Positions 8,291 through 16,797 of a stretch of DNA of 64,000 bases are shown piece after piece. The stretch is from positions 74,637 to 138,636 of the forward strand of contig JAOUFJ010000002.1 of NCBI GenBank assembly GCA_029858255.1. Direction: 5' to 3'. Positions within the stretch are counted from its first letter, which is position 1, and the number at the start of each line of letters is the position of its first letter. The notes beneath the pieces were generated by a model. That model was not told where the DNA came from, searched no databases, and was given only the letters and a program-made list of their open reading frames with translations. Position numbers and translations under genes: made by a program. This stretch comes from a candidate division WOR-3 bacterium. Lineage in GTDB: Bacteria > Hydrothermota > Tepidihabitantia > SM23-42.

Positions 8291-8818
8291 ATGACAGAAA
8301 TAACCGGTGAAATAATTGAAGTAATAAAAGAGTCCATAAAATTGGAATTGAACGGCCAGAGTTTCTTTGAACAAGTAGCGGATAAGACACACAATGAACT
8401 CGGTAAGAAAATGTTCCTGAAACTCGCGAGTGATGAAGCTCAGCACCTCAAAGTGTTCAGTGATATATTCACAAAGATGGTCGGCGAAGACTGGAAGAAA
8501 CATCTCGGTGATTTGAAATCCAAGAAGGATGCACCGATGATCGACGCACTGGCGAAGAAGGTTGAGAGCACAGGCAAAGAGAGTCGTGCAAGTGAACTCG
8601 AAGCGATCAGCATCGCCATGGACCTTGAAAGAAACGCCATCGATTTCTTCTGTCACGCCGCGCAGAAGACGACAGACGAAAAGGCCCGTGAAATATTCAA
8701 TAAGATAGCTGACGAAGAGAGACTCCATTATGATCTGCTGCAAGCCCAGTATGATTACCTCTCGAATTCTGGTTACTGGTTCGACGTAGCGGAATTCCGA
8801 ATGGACTCGAAATACTGA
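8291..8818 (+). CDS. two-domain rubrerythrin/ferritin-like protein
   Basis: A 175-residue ferritin-like protein made of two helical halves, each with an ExxH-type site: SDEAQHLKVF in the first half and ADEERLHYDLL in the second. Upstream Glu-containing helices (IKLELNGQSFF and MDLERNAIDFF) supply the other ligands. There is no rubredoxin domain. A similar two-half arrangement is seen at 9965-10471 and 18213-18698, so these three look like paralogues. Peroxide or iron detoxification is likely but not proven. The ribosome-binding site is GAGG shortly before the ATG. Confidence 0.85.
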   Translation: MTEITGEIIEVIKESIKLELNGQSFFEQVADKTHNELGKKMFLKLASDEAQHLKVFSDIFTKMVGEDWKKHLGDLKSKKDAPMIDALAKKVESTGKESRASELEAISIAMDLERNAIDFFCHAAQKTTDEKAREIFNKIADEERLHYDLLQAQYDYLSNSGYWFDVAEFRMDSKY

Positions 8819-8873
8819 TACTCCACACCACGCTCAAATGCAGGTGTTCCCCGTAGACATCAGGTGATTGGAA

Positions 8874-9806
8874 ATGTTGAGCACAGCCCTCCGGACCATG
8901 GTCCCGATCCTGATGCTCATAGGAGTCGGTGCCGCCTCGCGCAAGATCGGGATCCTCAAGGCCGGTGACACCCGTGTACTGAGTGCGTACGTTTACTACT
9001 TCGCTCTTCCTGCACTACTACTCGTCAATATCGCCGAAACACAGTTCGATGCAAAGACTCTGAGATTCATGGCGGCCGGCGTCACTCCGGTGCTGATCGT
9101 ATTCGTCTTCTACTTCATCATATCAAGGGTATTTTCGTTCTCAAGAAATACTACTTATGTGCTAACGCTAAGCACGATATTCGGAAGCTGGGGATTCTTC
9201 GGCATACCTTTCGTGATGTTTGCCTTTCCAACCCGGGAAGCCGAGAAACTGGCAACACTCTCTCTTGTGTCGATCGCGATAGTCAGCGTTACAATCTCGA
9301 TCACTCTGCTGGAATACTACCGACTGGAGAGAACAACTATATGGCAAGGGTTTCTCACGGTGACGAAGAAACTATCGAAGAATCCGCTCATAATTGCGAT
9401 CGTCCTCGGCCTCGCAATGGCTTTACTTCGTATCAAGATACCATCTCTTGTCCTTACTCCCCTGCACATGCTCGGCAGCACGACAGCAACTATTGCCATA
9501 TTCCTGCTCGGAGCGTTTTTATATGGAAGAAAATACGCGAACCTGGCGCAAGCGCTCAAGCTCAGTTTACTTAAGGTTATTTTCCTGCCGGCCATAGCAT
9601 TCCTCACCGTTGGCTTCTTCGATCTCTCAGAACCGCACCGATCAGTGATCGTGCTGATGCATGCGATGCCTCTTGCACTCTCAATGATAGTCTTAAGCGA
9701 GCGCTATGATTTCAATAAGGAAACATTCGCTTCCCTGATCCTCATTACATCGATAGCAGCAGGAATCTACCTGAATCTCTGGCTACTCGTTCTAGGCCAT
9801 CCATGA
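8874..9806 (+). CDS. AEC-family (auxin efflux carrier-like) membrane transporter
   Basis: A 310-residue, very hydrophobic protein with about ten predicted membrane helices, typical of AEC permeases. In bacteria these export or import small carboxylates such as malate or malonate; the substrate here is unknown. AGGTGA at 8862-8867 is correctly spaced for ATG 8874. The in-frame TTG at 8868 is too close to it. The gene is unlike its neighbours in function. Its TGA overlaps an ATG that begins a short KdsB-like remnant. Confidence 0.85.
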   Translation: MLSTALRTMVPILMLIGVGAASRKIGILKAGDTRVLSAYVYYFALPALLLVNIAETQFDAKTLRFMAAGVTPVLIVFVFYFIISRVFSFSRNTTYVLTLSTIFGSWGFFGIPFVMFAFPTREAEKLATLSLVSIAIVSVTISITLLEYYRLERTTIWQGFLTVTKKLSKNPLIIAIVLGLAMALLRIKIPSLVLTPLHMLGSTTATIAIFLLGAFLYGRKYANLAQALKLSLLKVIFLPAIAFLTVGFFDLSEPHRSVIVLMHAMPLALSMIVLSERYDFNKETFASLILITSIAAGIYLNLWLLVLGHP

Positions 9807-9910
9807 TGGCTGAGGCCAATACGTTTAATAAGATACGAAAATCGCCTCTGGTGGTGATGGTCACACGATATGCATCCACGAGACTGCTCGGGGGATGTTT
9901 CGCAAAGTAA
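9803..9910 (+). pseudogene. KdsB N-terminal remnant (decayed CMP-KDO synthetase start)
   Basis: A 35-codon open frame overlaps the transporter stop (ATGA) and ends at TAA 9908-9910. Its later half contains VTRYASTRLLGG, which resembles the nucleotide-binding start of KdsB-family cytidylyltransferases (PARYASTRLPGK in typical members). The rest of a roughly 250-residue enzyme is absent; the next gene starts at 9965. I read this as the relic of a deleted or decayed gene. A short functional peptide is less likely. Confidence 0.5.
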
Positions 9911-9964
9911 ATCTTCATTTATCTGGGTTGTCTAATATGTAGATGAAGAAGAAAGGAGTAGCAT

Positions 9965-10471
9965 ATGGAACAATCCAAAGCGATCCAAGGGCTGTTGACT
10001 GCCCTTCAAACAGAATTGAATGGCATTGAGTTCTATAAAATGGCCGCGGAGAAGACTGAGGACGAAAAAGGTAAGAAGGCATTTCAAATGCTTGCAGATG
10101 ACGAACTGAAACACTTCAACGCGATCCAGCAGCAATATAAATCACTGGTCGATGAGAGTAAGTGGACGAGCGTAGATCTCGGCAATATCTCTATTTTTGA
10201 AGGAGAAAGTCCGATATTCACGGATGACCTGAAGGACAGGGTTCAGGGAAAGCATTTTGAAGTAACTGCATTGAGTATCGGTGCCCAGCTTGAAGCAAAC
10301 TCCATTGATTTCTACCGGAAGATGAAAGAACAGAGTAATGACCCCACCGCAAAAGAAATGTACGACCAGCTCCAGAAATGGGAAGAGGTACACCTCAATG
10401 CAATAACCAGACAGCTTGACCTTATAAAGGAAGATTACTGGAGCGAGCAGCGCTTCTCGCCTCTGTATTGA
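9965..10471 (+). CDS. two-domain rubrerythrin/ferritin-like protein
   Basis: A 168-residue ferritin-like protein, paralogous to the gene at 8291-8818. The first half carries QTELNGIEFY and DDELKHFNAI. The second half carries AQLEANSIDFY and a weaker WEEVHLNAI site. No rubredoxin domain is present. Strong ribosome-binding site AAAGGAG. It lies directly upstream of the sulfur-trafficking genes, consistent with a shared stress or Fe-S context. Confidence 0.83.
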   Translation: MEQSKAIQGLLTALQTELNGIEFYKMAAEKTEDEKGKKAFQMLADDELKHFNAIQQQYKSLVDESKWTSVDLGNISIFEGESPIFTDDLKDRVQGKHFEVTALSIGAQLEANSIDFYRKMKEQSNDPTAKEMYDQLQKWEEVHLNAITRQLDLIKEDYWSEQRFSPLY

Positions 10472-10498
10472 CGTAGGAACATATACCGGATGTGAAAA

Positions 10499-10741
10499 AT
10501 GAACACCGAGATCGACACAGCAAAAACTCTTGATTGCATTGGATTGTATTGCCCGCAACCGTTGCTCCAAACGCGTGAAGGGATCGATGCGATAAAAGTA
10601 GGTGAAGTGCTTGAGGTCCTGGCAGATGACCCTGCAGCCGAAGAAGACATAAAGAGATTTGCCAAACGCACCGGTCATGAGATAGTGCTCTTCGAAAAGA
10701 AAAGCGACTCGCTTCGTTTTCTGATCAGAAAGACCAAGTAG
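10499..10741 (+). CDS. tusA: TusA-family sulfur carrier protein
   Basis: An 80-residue TusA-like protein. TusA proteins carry persulfide sulfur on a Cys in a CPxP motif, here CPQP at residues 18-21 in the family context LDCIGLYCPQPLL. It is followed closely by a DsrE-like gene, an IscS homologue lacking its PLP lysine, and IscU. In known systems TusA receives sulfur from IscS or from DsrE-type proteins. The order suggests it feeds sulfur into Fe-S assembly, which is an inference from context. Confidence 0.92.
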   Translation: MNTEIDTAKTLDCIGLYCPQPLLQTREGIDAIKVGEVLEVLADDPAAEEDIKRFAKRTGHEIVLFEKKSDSLRFLIRKTK

Positions 10742-10749
10742 GAGGTAGA

Positions 10750-11112
10750 ATGAACAAGAATAATTCCATTTTGTATGTCCAAACAAGCGATGATCCAGAA
10801 AGGCAATATTCTCCACTGATCCTGGCACAGACAGCAAAAGCGATGGATATTGAAGCCAAAGTTTACTACTTAGGACAGGCGTTAAGAGTACTGAAACCTG
10901 AAAGTGCATCGGCCATCAAGATCGGTAAATTCCCCAGTCTGCTGGAAATGATCGAAAAAACCATGAGTATGGGGATCGAGATCTATGTTTGTGAGGCATC
11001 AAGACAGATGCTCGGCTGGGAAAAAATTGGATTGATCAAAGGAGTCAAAATAGTTGGTGCTGGAACCCTGAATGACCTTGCGCTCGATGCCTCAGCAACA
11101 ATGTGGTTTTAG
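10750..11112 (+). CDS. DsrE-like sulfur-relay protein
   Basis: A 120-residue protein with the DsrE/DsrF-like alternating alpha/beta pattern. Its only cysteine, C81 in YVCEASRQ, sits where DsrE-family proteins have their sulfur-binding Cys. GGAGGT precedes ATG 10750, just 8 nt after tusA. TusA-DsrE pairs exchange persulfide sulfur in sulfur oxidisers and related organisms. Here they lie directly in front of iscS and iscU homologues. Confidence 0.8.
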   Translation: MNKNNSILYVQTSDDPERQYSPLILAQTAKAMDIEAKVYYLGQALRVLKPESASAIKIGKFPSLLEMIEKTMSMGIEIYVCEASRQMLGWEKIGLIKGVKIVGAGTLNDLALDASATMWF

Positions 11113-11128
11113 AAGGAGCACAGCAGAA

Positions 11129-12292
11129 ATGGATGTCTATCTTGATTACCAATCAGCGAAACCGGTTGACCGACGCGTCATCGACGCCATGCTTCCTTAT
11201 TTATATTATAAATTCGGAAATCCCTCTTCCCTACACCAGGTGGGTGATGTCGCCACTGAAATACTCGAATCATCACGTGAAACGATAAGCGCTTTTGTCG
11301 GCGCACAGAAAGATGAAATAATCTTCACGTCTGGAGCGACAGAATCCAACAATCTCGCAATTATCGGCTACGCTTTAAGGAATAAGAACAAAGGCAACCA
11401 TATAGTGATCGCGGAGATCGAACACATATCAATACATAACATTGCCAAGTACCTTGAGAAAAATGGTTTCGTGATTTCGAAAATTCCGGTGGATCAATTC
11501 GGTATAGTAAAGATTGATAAACTCGCCGAACGTATTACCGACAAAACGATCCTCATATCGGTCGGGTATGCCAACAATGAGATCGGCACCGTACAGGACA
11601 TTGCAACGATTGGCACGTTCTGCCGTGAAAAAAAGATTGCCCTCCATACCGACGCGGTCGCTGCCGAAGGATTGATACCTATAGACGTAGCAAGGGACAA
11701 AATAGATCTCATGACGCTATCGTCAAATGATGTTTACGGTCCGAGGGGTCTGGGCGTGATGTACTTGCGGAACGGCATACGCATCAATCCGCTTACTATT
11801 GGAGGCGGGCAAGAACGGGGTCTGCGCTCAGGCACCGAGAATATACCCGCGATTGCCGGAATGAAGAGAGCTGTCGAAATAATCCAGAAGGAGATGCCGG
11901 AAGAAACCGAACGCTTCCAGCGATTTCGGGATAGAATGATCAAAGAAGTGCTTACATCAATACCGAGATGCTACCTGAACGGCCATCCAATCAACAGACT
12001 GCCGAACAATGCGCATTTCAGGTTCGATGGTATCGAAGGTGAATCACTACTTCTTTCTTTCAAGGATAAGAACATCGCGGTATCCACCGGTTCTGCCTGT
12101 AGTTCAAAGACGCTCGAGCCATCACATACTCTGATCGCCCTCGGATTACTGCATGAAGAGGCACATGGGTCTCTGGAAATTACTTTCGGCAGATTCAACG
12201 AGGAGAGCGATGTTGACACGGTGTTGGATGTTCTCCCAGAAATCGTAAAGCGTCTTCGAAAATTGTCACCGCTTTATAAAGAGGAGGTATAG
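11129..12292 (+). CDS. iscS: IscS/NifS cysteine desulfurase homologue lacking the PLP lysine
   Basis: A 387-residue class V aminotransferase-fold protein of the IscS group. The catalytic loop Cys is present (C324 in STGSACSS), as are TSGATESNN and ANNEIGT. The PLP-anchoring SxHK site is instead SSND: His is replaced by N200 and Lys by D201 (bases 11726-11731). The Gln of HTDAVQ is Ala. The same Lys-to-Asp change is known in Archaeoglobus fulgidus IscS, which lacks desulfurase activity but can supply a cysteine ligand to the cluster on IscU. The start is ATG 11129 with AAGGAG upstream; a frame upstream to 11072 overlaps dsrE and is unlikely. Confidence 0.92.
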   Translation: MDVYLDYQSAKPVDRRVIDAMLPYLYYKFGNPSSLHQVGDVATEILESSRETISAFVGAQKDEIIFTSGATESNNLAIIGYALRNKNKGNHIVIAEIEHISIHNIAKYLEKNGFVISKIPVDQFGIVKIDKLAERITDKTILISVGYANNEIGTVQDIATIGTFCREKKIALHTDAVAAEGLIPIDVARDKIDLMTLSSNDVYGPRGLGVMYLRNGIRINPLTIGGGQERGLRSGTENIPAIAGMKRAVEIIQKEMPEETERFQRFRDRMIKEVLTSIPRCYLNGHPINRLPNNAHFRFDGIEGESLLLSFKDKNIAVSTGSACSSKTLEPSHTLIALGLLHEEAHGSLEITFGRFNEESDVDTVLDVLPEIVKRLRKLSPLYKEEV

Positions 12293-12293
12293 A

Positions 12294-13067
12294 TTGAAAT
12301 CCACGCAATACAGCGACAAGGTACTCGAACATTTCAAGAATCCCCGTAATGTGGGCACGCTTGAGGGGGATGATGTCACCGTCGGACGGGTCGGAAATCC
12401 AGTGTGCGGGGATTTGATGGAATTTTACGTCAAGGTAAAAGACGACCGGATCGAAGACATTAAATTCAAAACATTTGGCTGCGGCTCAGCCATCGCTACA
12501 GCAAGCATGATAACTGAACTGGCCAAGGGTAAGACGATCGACGAGGCGACCAGGATAACCAGACAGGATGTCGCCAATGAGCTCGACGGCCTTCCACCCA
12601 TCAAAATGCATTGTTCCAATCTCGCCGCAGATGCGCTGAAGGACGCCCTCACGAAATATCAGAAGAAACAAGAACAGCCAATTGCAGAACATCGTGCTGA
12701 TTCTACGAGGTCAAAAGAAATAACCGGGCTGAAGCATTTCATCGACAAAGGAGTTTTTACCGAAGTTGCCAATTATTCAGATTTCGCCAACAAACGAACC
12801 ATGGTCCTGGACAAAGGGGAGCGCTCGATGGAAATCGCTCTCGAACTGACCAACCAAACACCGCGCGTCATCTTCGTAACGAAAAGCAAGCAGCTTTCAA
12901 CCGGTGGAGCTGCAGATAGATTGAAGGCATCGCCGGTCAGAATTCTGTACGAATCCGAAATATTGGAGATAAGCGGTCTGAACACGGTCGAAAAAGTCAT
13001 CATCCATGATCTTAACGAAGATGAGGAATATGAGCTATTCGTCGACAGCGTCATTACTCTCGATTGA
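12294..13067 (+). CDS. iscU: IscU scaffold fused to a thioredoxin-reductase-like domain
   Basis: A 257-residue protein with two parts. Residues 1 to about 130 are an IscU/NifU-N scaffold with all three cluster cysteines (C38 with adjacent D40, C63, C107). Residues about 155-257 resemble the NAD(P)H-binding part of thioredoxin reductases, with KRTMVL, SMEIALELT and a C-terminal SPVRILYESEILEISG. The usual GGGxSA nucleotide loop is degenerate, so cofactor binding is doubtful. The start is TTG 12294, supported by GAGGAGGT at 12281-12288. It probably receives sulfur from the TusA/DsrE/IscS-like proteins upstream. Confidence 0.88.
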   Translation: MKSTQYSDKVLEHFKNPRNVGTLEGDDVTVGRVGNPVCGDLMEFYVKVKDDRIEDIKFKTFGCGSAIATASMITELAKGKTIDEATRITRQDVANELDGLPPIKMHCSNLAADALKDALTKYQKKQEQPIAEHRADSTRSKEITGLKHFIDKGVFTEVANYSDFANKRTMVLDKGERSMEIALELTNQTPRVIFVTKSKQLSTGGAADRLKASPVRILYESEILEISGLNTVEKVIIHDLNEDEEYELFVDSVITLD

Positions 13068-13104
13068 AATGCGAAGGGCCGCTTCTATGCAGTGAGCGAA
13101 AAAG

Positions 13105-15552
13105 ATGAGGAAATCGACCCGCTTTAAGATATCAGGAATGACCTGCGCAACCTGCGCCGAGACGATTAAGACCGCTCTCCTAAAACGGACTGGCGTCGAA
13201 AACGTGCAAGTGAACCTCCTTACGGAGACTGCGCTTGTCGATTATGATGATAAAAAGGTCACAGCCCCTGAGCTCGAACGAGCAATAACTGAAGCCGGCT
13301 ATGGTATCCAAACCGAGAATGCGGTCCTGAAGATCGGTGGCATGACATGCGCAACCTGCGTAGCCACAATCGAAAATGCACTCAGAAAAACGAATGGAAC
13401 CGCAAGTGTCAACGTGAATCTGGGTGCGGAGAAAGCATACGTTTCGTTCAATCCAACCATGACCAGCATCCCGGATTTGAGAAAGGCGATCGAAGACGCC
13501 GGATATCAATACCTGGGACTGGAGGGTGAAGACACTGCTGAGCTGGAGCAGATGGCCCGGAAAAAGGATCTAAGAGGAAAACGCAACAGGTTCATCATCG
13601 GTTTTGCCGTAAGCATACCGCTGATGATCATCATGTATCTACACATAAGGACCCCCTTCCCCATGGCGTATTTGATGCTCGTAGTATCAACACCACCATT
13701 CATCTATGTCAGCCTACCCATCTTCAAAGCGGCATACCGCGCTTTGCGTAATCGCAATCTGAATATGGATGTTATGTACTCTATGGGGATAGGAGTGGCA
13801 TACATTTCGAGCCTGCTCGGCACATTCGAATTGATTCTATCGAGGGACTTCCTGTTCTACGAGACGGCTCTGATGCTCTCTTCTTTTTTGACCTTTGGCA
13901 GATATCTTGAAGCGCGTGCCAAAGGCAAGACTTCTGAAGCGATCAAGAAATTGGTTGGATTGCAGCCAAAGAAAGCAACTGTCATCAAAATGGGTATAGA
14001 AACAACAATACCGATCGAGGATGTGGTAATCGACAACGAAGTCATCGTGAAACCCGGTGAACGAATCCCGGTCGACGGCATTGTCACGCAAGGATCCAGC
14101 TATGTTGACGAATCCATGATAACTGGTGAGCCTATACCAGCATTGAAGAAAGAGCACTCCAATGTCGTCGGGGGTACGATAAACAAGAATGGCGTTCTCA
14201 GGATAAAAGCAACTCGCGTCGGCAAGGACACGGTTCTTGCCCAAATAATAAACCTGGTCGAGACTGCACAGGGTGCGAAACCGCCGGTCCAGAGAATCGC
14301 CGATCGAGTGGTGAGCTATTTCATACCCTCTGTATTGGCGATCGCCTTGCTTTCTTTCATAGTGTGGTATTTCTTTGCTGGATATACGCTGCTTTTCGCA
14401 CTGACCAGATTGATATCGGTACTGGTGATCGCCTGTCCATGCGCGTTGGGCCTGGCTACACCAACTGCCGTAACCGTTGGCATAGGCCGCGGTGCAGAAC
14501 TGGGTATTTTGATAAGAAATGGAGAGGCACTGGAGTTATCAGAAAAGATCACCACAATGATCTTTGACAAAACGGGAACTTTGACCAAAGGTCGGCCAGA
14601 AGTCACCGACCTGATCGCCCTGGAAACTACAGAGGAAAGACTTCTGGGCATTACGGCGAGTCTTGAGAAGAATTCGGGGCATCCACTTGCAGAAGCAGTT
14701 GTTAGATACGCGACCAGCAAAAACACCCAGATAGAAAGTGTCAAAGACTTTGACACGATCGAAGGCAAGGGGGTCAAAGGAATCCTCGATGGCAAGGTAA
14801 CACTCGCCGGAAATCGGGTCTTCATGGATGAAAATGGGGTAAGATACGACAACAAGATCGATGACACGATAACTTCGCTTGAAGAAAATGGCAAGAGCCT
14901 CATTTATGTCGCCCAGGATTCATTTTTATTGGGCCTTGTGGGAGTTGCTGACACGATCAAGGAAGAAACATCTGCCGCAATTGACCAACTGCGCAAACTG
15001 GGTCTTGAGTTAATAATGGTCACCGGAGATAACGAACGGGCTGCCAATGCGATAGCACACAAAATAGGCATCGATAGAGTACTGGCGGGAGTACTACCTG
15101 CAGAAAAAGCGGCTGAGGTTAAGCGCATACAGACAGAAGGCAAACTGGTCTCCTTTGTAGGCGATGGCATAAACGACGCCCCGGCATTGGCCCAAGCCGA
15201 TGTAGGTATTGCAATCGGCACTGGAACCGATATCGCCATAGAAAGCGGCGACATAATTCTTATGCAGGGAGAGATCATAGACGCTGCAGCGGCAATACAA
15301 CTTGGCAGAAAAGTTATGTCTCGCATAAAACAGAATCTTTTCTGGGCATTTGCGTACAATACCGCCCTAATTCCAGTCGCTGCCGGGGTGCTCTACCCTT
15401 TGTTCAAAATAGCCTTCAGACCGGAGCTCGCCGGATTCGCGATGGCCATGAGCTCGGTAACGGTTGTCACCCTTTCACTGCTGTTGAAAAGATATTTACC
15501 CACGGCAAAGAGAGTGAAGATGAAAGGCTCCAGCAATGCTGCTGCAAAATGA
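13105..15552 (+). CDS. copA: CopA-type P1B heavy-metal-transporting ATPase
   Basis: An 815-residue copper(I)/silver-type exporter. Two heavy-metal-associated domains at the N-terminus each carry GMTCATC (residues 11-17 and 79-85). The membrane metal site is C444-P-C446, the A-domain has TGEP at 340-343, and the phosphorylated Asp is D488 in DKTGT. A GDGINDAPALAQADVG hinge follows. Length is normal. It exports cytosolic copper, protecting Fe-S clusters. A small YHS-domain gene follows, a pairing often seen in metal homeostasis loci. Confidence 0.96.
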   Translation: MRKSTRFKISGMTCATCAETIKTALLKRTGVENVQVNLLTETALVDYDDKKVTAPELERAITEAGYGIQTENAVLKIGGMTCATCVATIENALRKTNGTASVNVNLGAEKAYVSFNPTMTSIPDLRKAIEDAGYQYLGLEGEDTAELEQMARKKDLRGKRNRFIIGFAVSIPLMIIMYLHIRTPFPMAYLMLVVSTPPFIYVSLPIFKAAYRALRNRNLNMDVMYSMGIGVAYISSLLGTFELILSRDFLFYETALMLSSFLTFGRYLEARAKGKTSEAIKKLVGLQPKKATVIKMGIETTIPIEDVVIDNEVIVKPGERIPVDGIVTQGSSYVDESMITGEPIPALKKEHSNVVGGTINKNGVLRIKATRVGKDTVLAQIINLVETAQGAKPPVQRIADRVVSYFIPSVLAIALLSFIVWYFFAGYTLLFALTRLISVLVIACPCALGLATPTAVTVGIGRGAELGILIRNGEALELSEKITTMIFDKTGTLTKGRPEVTDLIALETTEERLLGITASLEKNSGHPLAEAVVRYATSKNTQIESVKDFDTIEGKGVKGILDGKVTLAGNRVFMDENGVRYDNKIDDTITSLEENGKSLIYVAQDSFLLGLVGVADTIKEETSAAIDQLRKLGLELIMVTGDNERAANAIAHKIGIDRVLAGVLPAEKAAEVKRIQTEGKLVSFVGDGINDAPALAQADVGIAIGTGTDIAIESGDIILMQGEIIDAAAAIQLGRKVMSRIKQNLFWAFAYNTALIPVAAGVLYPLFKIAFRPELAGFAMAMSSVTVVTLSLLLKRYLPTAKRVKMKGSSNAAAK

Positions 15553-15603
15553 AAAGAATTCCATGTGTAAATGTCTTAAGATTCTATGTGCAAGATAATA
15601 CCA

Positions 15604-15620
15604 ATCAGCCCTTGGCTGAT
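15604..15620. promoter_or_regulatory. 7-bp hairpin before the YHS gene
   Basis: ATCAGCC (15604-15610) and GGCTGAT (15614-15620) form a perfect 7-bp stem with a 3-nt loop, ending just before the Shine-Dalgarno sequence AAAAGGAGGT. It could mark an mRNA processing or control point between copA and the YHS gene. No T-run follows. Confidence 0.4.
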
Positions 15621-15635
15621 AAAAGGAGGTAAAAA

Positions 15636-15794
15636 ATGGCGATTGATCCAATATGCAAGATGAATGTCAACGAAGATACCGCACAATATAAGAGTGAATA
15701 CAAAGGCAAGACCTATTACTTCTGTGCACCAGGATGCAAGAAGAAGTTCGACGAAAATCCAGCGCAATATGCCGAAGACGAATGCACAAATTAG
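15636..15794 (+). CDS. small YHS-domain metal-binding protein
   Basis: A 52-residue protein with a single YHS domain: an N-terminal DPICKM motif (classical DPVCGM), then YYFCAPGCKKKFDENP. YHS/TRASH-like domains bind heavy metals through these cysteines and often accompany copper ATPases. It sits 83 nt behind copA, with a near-perfect ribosome-binding site (AGGAGGT, 5-6 nt before ATG). A role as a copper chaperone or sensor is plausible but not shown. Confidence 0.85.
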   Translation: MAIDPICKMNVNEDTAQYKSEYKGKTYYFCAPGCKKKFDENPAQYAEDECTN

Positions 15795-15815
15795 CCACAT
15801 CTTCAAGGAACGTTA

Positions 15816-16103
15816 ATGGACATTAAGCATATCGAAGGCAGAAAGAAAGGTAAGATTATTCTCTATGCGCTGAGTACCTGCGTATGGTGCAAAAAGACAA
15901 AACGACTGCTCAACGAACTTGGTATTGATTATCATTTCGTTGATGTCGACCTAGCCAGTGCAGAAGACAAGGGCGAGATCAACAGCGTGGTTCTCAGGTG
16001 GAACCCAAGCGGTTCATATCCGACGATCGTAATTGATGATAAGCAGAGCATCATTGGTTATGATCCAGAAAAAATAAAAGAGGTGCTCGGTAATGGGGAA
16101 TAA
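15816..16103 (+). CDS. glutaredoxin/NrdH-like thiol oxidoreductase
   Basis: A 95-residue thioredoxin-fold protein with a CVWC active site at residues 22-25 and a C-terminal GYDPEKI segment, as in glutaredoxin-like proteins. Its last 11 nt overlap the ferredoxin:thioredoxin reductase-rubredoxin gene. In many anaerobes this pair works together, with the reductase passing electrons from ferredoxin to the glutaredoxin-like protein. The partner assignment is inferred from gene order. Confidence 0.88.
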   Translation: MDIKHIEGRKKGKIILYALSTCVWCKKTKRLLNELGIDYHFVDVDLASAEDKGEINSVVLRWNPSGSYPTIVIDDKQSIIGYDPEKIKEVLGNGE

Positions 16104-16611
16104 TCGAAAGCCTGATCAGGACAAGATCGATAGGCTGTATAAAAAATTGTACGACGAGGCTGAACAAGGCGGATACCATCTCAACCCAGACACTGAATTC
16201 ACGAAAGATCTCGTAGAAGGACTCCTCATCAATGAAGAAAGATACGGCTATCCTTCATGTCCCTGCCGGCTGGCTTCAGGTATAAAACAGGAAGACATCG
16301 ACATCATCTGCCCGTGCGACTACAGAGATCCGGATGTCGTAGAATATGACGCATGCTACTGCGGATTGTATGTCTCAGAATCGATCGTGGACGGGGAAAA
16401 ACAGTTGACCAAGATACCGGAACGTCGGCCGCCCGTGGATCAACGTCAGAAACCAGCCTCGGTTGGGTCGACATCCGTGTCGAAACTTCCTCTCCCCGTC
16501 TGGCGCTGCCGGGTCTGCGGTTACCTGTGCGCCCGAGACAATCCTCCTGAAGTCTGTCCCATATGCAAAGCGAAGAAAGACCGGTTTGAGAAATTCATAG
16601 AGAACGCTTAA
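16093..16611 (+). CDS. ferredoxin:thioredoxin reductase catalytic subunit fused to rubredoxin
   Basis: A 172-residue fusion. The N-terminal FTR beta domain has the cluster and disulfide cysteines C56-P-C58, C73-P-C75 and C88-Y-C90, the last replacing the usual CHC. The C-terminal segment is a rubredoxin-like iron site (WRCRVCGY and [12 protein letters not shown]), linked by a Pro-rich stretch. FTR reduces a thioredoxin or glutaredoxin via a [4Fe-4S] cluster; the rubredoxin module may add an electron entry or exit. The gene overlaps the glutaredoxin gene. Confidence 0.9.
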   Translation: MGNNRKPDQDKIDRLYKKLYDEAEQGGYHLNPDTEFTKDLVEGLLINEERYGYPSCPCRLASGIKQEDIDIICPCDYRDPDVVEYDACYCGLYVSESIVDGEKQLTKIPERRPPVDQRQKPASVGSTSVSKLPLPVWRCRVCGYLCARDNPPEVCPICKAKKDRFEKFIENA

Positions 16612-16671
16612 CAGGATAAGACGTTTTGAACCGTAAATACCATGATGCGTAGAAAATAAAAGGAGAGAACA

Positions 16672-16794
16672 ATGTCTAATGTGCAGAAAATCGGCGAGGT
16701 TTACAAATGCGAGATCTGCGGTAACGTCGTCGAGGTAAAAGAAGCTGGTGGCGGCGAGCTGGTCTGCTGCGGCGAACCAATGAGGTTGATGTAA
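16672..16794 (+). CDS. desulforedoxin-like small iron protein
   Basis: A 40-residue protein with the desulforedoxin pattern CxxC (C13, C16) and adjacent CC (C32, C33), which binds one Fe(Cys)4. AGGAGA precedes the ATG by a few bases. It is followed by a stand-alone superoxide reductase, so the two halves of a desulfoferrodoxin are encoded separately here. It may donate electrons to that enzyme. Confidence 0.88.
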   Translation: MSNVQKIGEVYKCEICGNVVEVKEAGGGELVCCGEPMRLM

Positions 16795-16797
16795 AAG

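Noticed and set aside
10142-10909. 255-codon minus-strand frame opposite the ferritin-like, tusA and dsrE genes
   Set aside because: It spans three well-supported genes on the other strand and resembles no protein family.
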